A DNA stretch of 64,000 nt from Burkholderiales bacterium 70-64. Its GTDB lineage: Bacteria; Pseudomonadota; Gammaproteobacteria; Burkholderiales; Burkholderiaceae_E. The position numbers and the translations under genes were made by a program. Below are positions 59,452-64,000 of this stretch, piece by piece. The notes beneath the pieces are model-generated. The model did no database searches and had not been told where the DNA came from. It saw only the letters and a list, made by a program, of their open reading frames with translations. Positions within the stretch are counted from its first letter, which is position 1, and each line of letters begins with the position of its first letter. The stretch is taken from contig MKUQ01000038.1 in assembly GCA_001898645.1 (NCBI GenBank), positions 1 through 64,000 on the forward strand. The letters are read 5' to 3'.

Positions 59452-61008
59452 ATGCGCCCGGCCGAGACCCGATATGCCAGGAGCGGCGAGACGAGGATCG
59501 CCTACAGGGCGGTCGGGCAGGGTTCGCTCGACATCGTGCTGGTGCCCGGCTTCCTCTCGAACCTCGACATCCTGCCGGAGGCCCCGGGCTACGGGCGTCT
59601 CGTCAAGCGGCTCTCCGCCTTCGGCCGGTTGATCCTCTTCGACCGGCGCGGCACGGGGTTGAGCGACCGCGATGCCCGTGCGCTCCCCGATCTCGCGGCG
59701 CAGGCGGGCGACATTGCCGCCGTGATGGATGCAGCCGGCTGCGGCCGGGCTGCGCTGATCGGCGCATCGGATGGCGCGGCCTTGTCCGCGCTCTACGCGG
59801 CAACCCGTCCGGAGCGGGTGCGGGCTCTGGTGCTGTTCGCGGGCTATGCGCATTTTCACGGCACGGTGATGGATGCCAGGCGGCTGCGCGCCTTCATCGA
59901 CTCGATCGAGGCGTGCTGGGGCAACGGGGCGACGCTTCCGCTGCTCGCGCCGAGCCGATCGCAGGATCGCCACTTCGCCGATTGGTGGGCACGCCTGGAG
60001 CGCCTGTCGATGAGCCCTACCGGAGCCGCGGCGCTCGTGCGCACGAACGCGGCCATCGACGTGCGAGACAGGCTCGCCGATATCCGCGCCTGCACGCTCG
60101 TTCTCCATGCGGGGCAGGACGGCTATGCAGGCCTGGAGGGCGGCCGCGATCTCGCGCGCCGGATAGCCGGTGCGCGCCTGGTCGAGCTTTCCGGCCGTGA
60201 CCACCCGATCTGGATGGGCGATGTCGACCGTCTCGCCGACGTGATCGAGGAGTTCCTGACCGGCGATCGTCCGGTCGCCGACCGCAACCGTGTGCTGACC
60301 GTGCTGCTGGTGGCGCGCCTCGACGCCAAGGCCGGCAGGCCGGCCGCGGGCATCGAGAGGCGGCTTCTGGACGAGCGCATGGAACGCTTTCGCGAGGCGA
60401 TGCCCGAGGCCATGCAGCGCCATGGCGGCCATGCCGAGTGGTCCGGCCCCGACAGGATCGTCGCCCGTTTCGACGGGCCGGCGCGCGCGGCCGGCGGCGC
60501 AATTGCGCTGCGCGAGATGGCCGCTGCGCTCGGGCTGCAGATCGCGCAGGGCATCCATGTCGGCGAGATCGACGTCTCGCTCGGGCCGCTGTCCGGCGCC
60601 TCGCTCGATGTGGCCGACCGGATCGCGGCAGCAGCCCGGCCGCTCGACATCCTGCTGTCTCGGCTGGCCAGCGAACTCGTGTCCGGCTCGGGGCTGCGGT
60701 TCGTCGATCGCGGCACGCTCGCCATCGACGGCATGCGCGATCCCCTGGCGGTGGTGGCGCTGGCGGTCGAGCGGCATCTGGAGCCGGTCCGGCGCGAGGT
60801 CCGCTGCGCCGATCCCGGCTCCCTGAGCACGCGCGAGCGCCAGGTGCTGGCGCTGGTGGCCGACGGCCTGAGCAATACGCAAATCGCCATGCAGCTCGGC
60901 CTCAGCGAGCACACGGTCAAGCGCCACGTCGCGAACATCCTGCTGAAGCTCGACCTGCCGTCGCGGGCCGCCGCCGCCGCGCTGGTGGCGCGCCAGCCGG
61001 CGCTGTGA
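59452..61008 (+). CDS. Alpha/beta hydrolase - degenerate cyclase - LuxR regulator
   Basis: A 518-residue three-domain protein. Residues 1-270 are an alpha/beta hydrolase with a complete triad: Ser106 in LIGASDGAA, Asp223 in LHAGQDGY and His251 in SGRDHPIW. Residues 280-440 match class III adenylate/guanylate cyclases in shape (IHVGEIDVSLGPLSGASLDVADRIAA, ELVSGSGLRFVDRGT), but the metal-binding T-D-I-V-G segment reads VARLDAKAG, so it should be inactive. Residues 457-512 are a LuxR helix-turn-helix (STRERQVLALVADGLSNTQI). It may sense a small molecule through the hydrolase or pseudo-cyclase and control nearby genes. No acyl-homoserine-lactone domain is present. Confidence 0.85.
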   Translation: MRPAETRYARSGETRIAYRAVGQGSLDIVLVPGFLSNLDILPEAPGYGRLVKRLSAFGRLILFDRRGTGLSDRDARALPDLAAQAGDIAAVMDAAGCGRAALIGASDGAALSALYAATRPERVRALVLFAGYAHFHGTVMDARRLRAFIDSIEACWGNGATLPLLAPSRSQDRHFADWWARLERLSMSPTGAAALVRTNAAIDVRDRLADIRACTLVLHAGQDGYAGLEGGRDLARRIAGARLVELSGRDHPIWMGDVDRLADVIEEFLTGDRPVADRNRVLTVLLVARLDAKAGRPAAGIERRLLDERMERFREAMPEAMQRHGGHAEWSGPDRIVARFDGPARAAGGAIALREMAAALGLQIAQGIHVGEIDVSLGPLSGASLDVADRIAAAARPLDILLSRLASELVSGSGLRFVDRGTLAIDGMRDPLAVVALAVERHLEPVRREVRCADPGSLSTRERQVLALVADGLSNTQIAMQLGLSEHTVKRHVANILLKLDLPSRAAAAALVARQPAL

Positions 61009-61146
61009 ACGCGCGCTGGCCCGAACGGGCCATGGCTGCGATGGCGCTTTCGGTGCAAGCGCGGGCGGGGCAGGATCGCTACGCTGGGACCTGTTCGCAC
61101 TGCCCTGGTGTGAACACGCCCTGACCGAGGCAAAGGAGAGCGCATC

Positions 61147-61509
61147 ATGACCACCACGACCAAGCCGGTGACCGGCGCGGCCATCAAGCGCGCCATCGAG
61201 ACACGGGACGGCCGGACGCTTGCCGGCTTCTATGCCGATCATGCGGTGACGCGGATCGTCGACCGCAACAACCCGCCGAGTCGGCCGCGCGAGATCAAGG
61301 GACGGGCGGCGATCGCCGCGTTCTGGGACGACATCTGCAGCCGCGCCATGAGCCACCGGGTCGACGTCAGCATCGCCGAGGGCGACCGGCTCGCCTTCAC
61401 CCAGGCCTGCGCCTATCCCGATGGCGCGAAGGTCTTCTGCATCGCCGTCGTCGAGCTGCAGGACGGCCTGATCGCCGAGCAGACCATCGTTCAGGCCTGG
61501 GACGAATAG
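61147..61509 (+). CDS. Small NTF2/SnoaL-like protein
   Basis: A 120-residue single NTF2-like domain: VTGAAIKRAIETRDGRTLAGFYADHAVTRIVDRN as the first helices and strand, EIKGRAAIAAFWDDICS, the strands VDVSIAEGDRLAFTQACAYPDGAKVFCIAVVELQDGLI and the C-terminal EQTIVQAWDE. The function is unknown; such proteins are isomerases, cyclases or binding proteins. SD AAAGGAGAG. It sits between the LuxR-type regulator and a methyltransferase, and the three may form a functional set. Confidence 0.8.
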   Translation: MTTTTKPVTGAAIKRAIETRDGRTLAGFYADHAVTRIVDRNNPPSRPREIKGRAAIAAFWDDICSRAMSHRVDVSIAEGDRLAFTQACAYPDGAKVFCIAVVELQDGLIAEQTIVQAWDE

Positions 61510-61594
61510 CGCCGGCAGGGGCCGGCATGCCGCTTGCGCAATCGCGCCCGCCGGCGACGGAGTCCGTCGGCGGCAGGATCGTTGCGCTTCGTGA

Positions 61595-61606
61595 CGTGAC
61601 GTCACG
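61595..61606. promoter_or_regulatory. 12-bp palindrome upstream of the methyltransferase
   Basis: CGTGACGTCACG is a perfect 12-bp palindrome ending 23 bp before the methyltransferase ATG. It lies in the 120-bp gap after the NTF2 gene. The core GTGAC/GTCAC is used by several dimeric regulators; no regulator can be named. The nearby LuxR protein is a candidate. Confidence 0.5.
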
Positions 61607-61629
61607 CATCAGCAATGGAGGATCGGATC

Positions 61630-62688
61630 ATGGTTCTGAACGAGGAAAGGCTGAACGCCTTCGTGGGCAAGATGCTCGACGACATCGGTGCCGCGATGAA
61701 TGCCTCGCTGCTCGTGGTCGGCGACAGGCTGGGCCTGTACAAGGCGCTGGCCGAAGGCGGTTCCATGACATCGGCCGAGCTCGCCGCTACCACCGGAACC
61801 GCCGAGCGCTATGTCCGCGAATGGCTCGCGGCGCAGGCGGCCTCGGGCTACGTCGCCTATGACACGGCGAGCGGAAAGTTCACCATGCAGCCCGAGCAGG
61901 CCGCCGTCTTCGCCGACGAGGACAGCCCCGTCTTTCTCGCCGCCGTCGGCGATCTCGTGGCGGCCACCCTGCGCGACGAGCCGCGCATCACCGAGGCCTT
62001 CCGTACCGGGCGGGGCGTCGGCTGGGACAAGCGCAACGAATGCCTGTTCTGCGGCACGGCGCGCTTCTTCCGCACCAGCTACAAGCACCATCTCGTGCAG
62101 GAATGGCTGCCGGCGCTCGACGGCGTGGTCGGGAAGCTCGAGCGCGGCGCGACGGTGGCCGACATCGGCTGCGGCCACGGCGTCTCCACCCTCCTGATGG
62201 CCGAGGCCTTTCCCGCTTCGCGCTTCTTCGGCTTCGACTATCACCAGGGCTCGATCGAGGATGCGCGCAAGGCTGCCGCCGCGGCCGGGCTTTCCGGCCG
62301 CGCGACCTTCGAGGTCCGTGCCGCCAAGGCCGTGCCCGCGCACGGCTACGACCTCGTCTGCTTCTTCGACTGCCTGCACGACATGGGCGACCCCGTGGGC
62401 GCGCTGCGCCATGTGCTGGGCACCATGGCGCCGGACGGCACCTGCATGCTGGTCGAGCCCTTCGCGGGTGACCGGCTGGAGGACAACCTCAACCCTGTCG
62501 GCCGCATCTACTACGCCGCGTCCACCATGATCTGCACGCCTGCCTCGCTCGACCAGGAGGTCGGGCTGGCGCTCGGCGCACAGGCCGGCGAGGCGCGGCT
62601 CGCCAGGGTTGCCGAGGAAGCCGGCTTCACGCGCTTTCGCCGCGCCACCGAAACGCCCTTCAACCTCATCCTCGAAGCCCGGCCTTGA
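61630..62688 (+). CDS. Class I SAM-dependent methyltransferase with winged-helix N-domain
   Basis: A 352-residue protein. The N-terminal part (LVVGDRLGLYKALAEGGSMTSAELAATTGTAERYVREWL) is the dimerising winged helix of O-methyltransferase-like proteins of the Rv2258c type. The C-terminal Rossmann domain has ATVADIGCGHGVSTLLMAEAFPASRFFGFDYH as the SAM-binding motif I and LVCFFDCLHDMGDPVGALRHV later. Small-molecule O- or C-methylation is likely. ATG 61630 is chosen because GGAGGA lies 8-13 bases upstream; a nearer-upstream ATG at 61615 overlaps that site. It is convergent with mltA. Confidence 0.87.
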   Translation: MVLNEERLNAFVGKMLDDIGAAMNASLLVVGDRLGLYKALAEGGSMTSAELAATTGTAERYVREWLAAQAASGYVAYDTASGKFTMQPEQAAVFADEDSPVFLAAVGDLVAATLRDEPRITEAFRTGRGVGWDKRNECLFCGTARFFRTSYKHHLVQEWLPALDGVVGKLERGATVADIGCGHGVSTLLMAEAFPASRFFGFDYHQGSIEDARKAAAAAGLSGRATFEVRAAKAVPAHGYDLVCFFDCLHDMGDPVGALRHVLGTMAPDGTCMLVEPFAGDRLEDNLNPVGRIYYAASTMICTPASLDQEVGLALGAQAGEARLARVAEEAGFTRFRRATETPFNLILEARP

Positions 62689-62732
62689 AAGGGGAGAGCC
62701 CCGGCGCGGGGACGATCGTAGGGTGACAGGCC

Positions 62733-63881
62733 CTAGCGTCCGGGAGGCGTCGAGCCCTTCGGCCACAGCAGCCACATGCGCGCCGGCTGCCGGGTGAGGC
62801 CGGCCAGGCGCCCAGCCTCTTGGCCGGACCCCCAGAACAGGTCGGCGCGCGCCGCGCCGACGATGGCTGCGCCGCGATCCTGGCTTACCGTCAGGCGGCG
62901 CAGCGGCGTGCCGTCGTCGGGGCGCGTGGAGTCGATGTAGAGCAGCGCTCCCGGCGGCACGTGCGCGGGGTCGGTGGCTACCGACCGCATCGGCGTCAGC
63001 GGCACGGCGAGCGACCCGGGCGGACCGGCATCGCCGGGCGGCAGCTCGCGAAAGAAGACGTAGCGCGGGTTGCGCCGCATGACCGCGTCGGCCTCGGCCG
63101 GATTCGCGCGCAGCCAGGCCTTGATCGCGTCGGCGTCGACGGCGCCGGGCTCGAGCGCCCCGCGCGCTATGAGCTCGCGGCCGATGGCGAAATACGGGTG
63201 GCCGTTGTGGTCGGCGAAGCCGACGCGCATCTGGCTGCCGTCGCGCAGGCGGATGCGTCCCGATCCCTGGATCTGCAGGAAGAAGGCCTCGACCGGATCG
63301 TCCAGCCATGCCAGCTCCTGGCCGGCCAGCGCGGTTCCGGTCTCGATCTGCTCGCGTGCGGGATACGGCTGCAGCGTGCCGCCGCGCCGCTGCAGGCGCG
63401 TGCCGTCGCCGGCCGCGATCAGGTCGGGGGGCCGGCGATACAGCGGCACCTGCCCCGGACGGTCGCGCCGGCGGCTGCCTTGCAGCACCGGTTCGTAGTA
63501 GCCGGTCAGCAGTCCCGCCGCACCGTCGTCGCGCGCCAGCGGCCAGGCCGCGAAGCGATCGGCGACCCAGGCTTTCAGCGCTGCGGGGGCGGGCAGCTCG
63601 GCGCACAGCGCCGGCCAGGGCGGAGGCGCCTGTCGCAGGGCGCATTGCCGGGCAAGCGCTTCGTGCAGGTGCGCGAGCGAGTCCTCGCGCCAGCCGGGCA
63701 GGGCATCGACGGGCATGGCGCGTGCAGGGCCAGCGGGACGGCTCGCAGCGACGCCTGCCTGCCGGCCCGCCGCGGCGCCTGCGGGGCGATCCGCCTGCAC
63801 GGTGTCGCGCTCCGCCGTGGGCGGTTCCGGCCAGGCCGGCGAGGGCGCGCAGGCGGCGACGAAGGATGCCGAAAGGAGCAC
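62733..63881 (-). CDS. mltA: Membrane-bound lytic murein transglycosylase A
   Basis: A 382-residue MltA-type protein. GLLTGYYEPVLQGSRRR, RREQIETGTALAG-type AREQIETGTALAGQELAWLDDPVEAFFLQIQGSGRI, VGFADHNGHPYFAIGREL, MRRNPRYVFFREL and the catalytic region SQDRGAAIVGAARADLFWG with its Asp are family signatures. It cleaves the glycan strands of peptidoglycan with formation of 1,6-anhydromuramic acid. Lipobox FVAAC at residues 7-11 indicates a lipoprotein. The GTG at 63881 leaves a very short signal; the frame stays open to the window end, and a longer hydrophobic stretch (TAAALLAVLLSASFVAAC) precedes it, so the true start is probably upstream. Confidence 0.92.
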   Translation of the reverse strand: MLLSASFVAACAPSPAWPEPPTAERDTVQADRPAGAAAGRQAGVAASRPAGPARAMPVDALPGWREDSLAHLHEALARQCALRQAPPPWPALCAELPAPAALKAWVADRFAAWPLARDDGAAGLLTGYYEPVLQGSRRRDRPGQVPLYRRPPDLIAAGDGTRLQRRGGTLQPYPAREQIETGTALAGQELAWLDDPVEAFFLQIQGSGRIRLRDGSQMRVGFADHNGHPYFAIGRELIARGALEPGAVDADAIKAWLRANPAEADAVMRRNPRYVFFRELPPGDAGPPGSLAVPLTPMRSVATDPAHVPPGALLYIDSTRPDDGTPLRRLTVSQDRGAAIVGAARADLFWGSGQEAGRLAGLTRQPARMWLLWPKGSTPPGR

Positions 63882-63952
63882 TGCGAGGAGCGCCGCGGCC
63901 GTGCCCCCGCTTCCGTGTGCGGGTATGCGCCGGACCCGCCGCCGCCCGCGAC

Positions 63953-63958
63953 TAGAAT
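63953..63958 (+). promoter_or_regulatory. -10-like box TAGAAT before a second leaderless-looking start
   Basis: TAGAAT ends 7 bases before an ATG at 63966, so the expected transcript start falls one base before the start codon. It matches the geometry at 57129-57141. On the opposite strand the region would hold the mltA promoter. Confidence 0.35.
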
Positions 63959-63965
63959 ATGCCGC

Positions 63966-64000
63966 ATGGCAGACAGCTGGATTCTCTTCGCCGAGGCAGG
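63966..64000 (+). CDS. Start of an unidentified gene, cut by the window end
   Basis: An ATG followed by eleven open codons (MADSWILFAEA...) runs off the end. It is divergent from mltA and sits behind a -10-like box, so a gene is plausible, but the fragment is too short to identify. Confidence 0.4.
   Translation, partial: MADSWILFAEA

Overview
The window is high-GC DNA with dense, mostly overlapping genes and looks like a betaproteobacterium, probably Burkholderiales and perhaps Alcaligenaceae-like. This is inferred from the backbone genes (gdhA, a ubiH-family hydroxylase next to dsbC, mltA, tRNA-Phe) and from codon and base use; no rRNA or marker gene fixes the genus.

Layout. (1) Positions 1-3130 are an accessory patch: a DUF2971 gene, remnants of IS110- and IS5-family transposases around a small YciI-like gene, a 19-bp inverted repeat and a lipoprotein gene. 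(2) 3192-7706 is backbone-like: an SDR, NADP-type glutamate dehydrogenase, a DUF3014 membrane protein, a CAP-domain lipoprotein and a SHOCT protein. (3) 7719-12221, minus strand, holds a ThDP enzyme, a GH88 glycoside hydrolase and two tandem IclR regulators. (4) 12445-37669 is one 25-kb plus-strand run of about 22 genes with very short gaps or 4-bp overlaps. It carries catabolic enzymes (cyclase, cupin, three SDRs, HAD-type dehydrogenase, BKACE, phytoene-desaturase-like flavoprotein, two EthD proteins, SnoaL/NTF2 proteins, DAPG-hydrolase-like protein, HyuA/HyuB-type carboxylase or hydrolase, acyl-CoA ligase, enoyl-CoA hydratase) and an envelope/transport set (DUF1302, DUF1329, YCF48-like, RND and MFS). 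(5) 38725-45866 is a compact operon with an LLM-class oxidoreductase, a complete-looking coenzyme F420 pathway (cofE, cofD, cofC, fused cofGH/fbiC) and an FrhB-type F420 iron-sulfur oxidoreductase. Two paralogous LysR genes bracket it. (6) 46962-53866 holds a quinone-oxidoreductase-like gene and a minus-strand operon (cupin-reductase-ferredoxin fusion, acetamidase/formamidase, LigB-LigA extradiol dioxygenase, periplasmic binding protein) with a divergent LysR. (7) 53977-64000 returns to backbone: a UvrA paralogue, an integrase remnant at the 3' end of tRNA-Phe, ubiH-like, dsbC, a hydrolase/pseudo-cyclase/LuxR regulator, an NTF2 protein, a methyltransferase and mltA.

How the genes may work together (inference). 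Blocks 4 and 5 resemble a self-contained catabolic island that makes its own F420. The LLM protein and the FrhB-like protein would be the F420 users or recyclers. The HyuA/B pair followed by an acyl-CoA ligase, with a beta-keto-acid cleavage enzyme upstream, fits ketone carboxylation followed by CoA activation and cleavage. The DAPG-hydrolase-like protein would split a C-C bond in an acylated ring. The DUF1302/DUF1329/YCF48/RND set would handle a hydrophobic substrate or product at the envelope. The actual substrate cannot be read from the sequence. The integrase scar at tRNA-Phe and the IS remnants at the far left suggest acquisition by transfer, but no flanking direct repeat was recognised.
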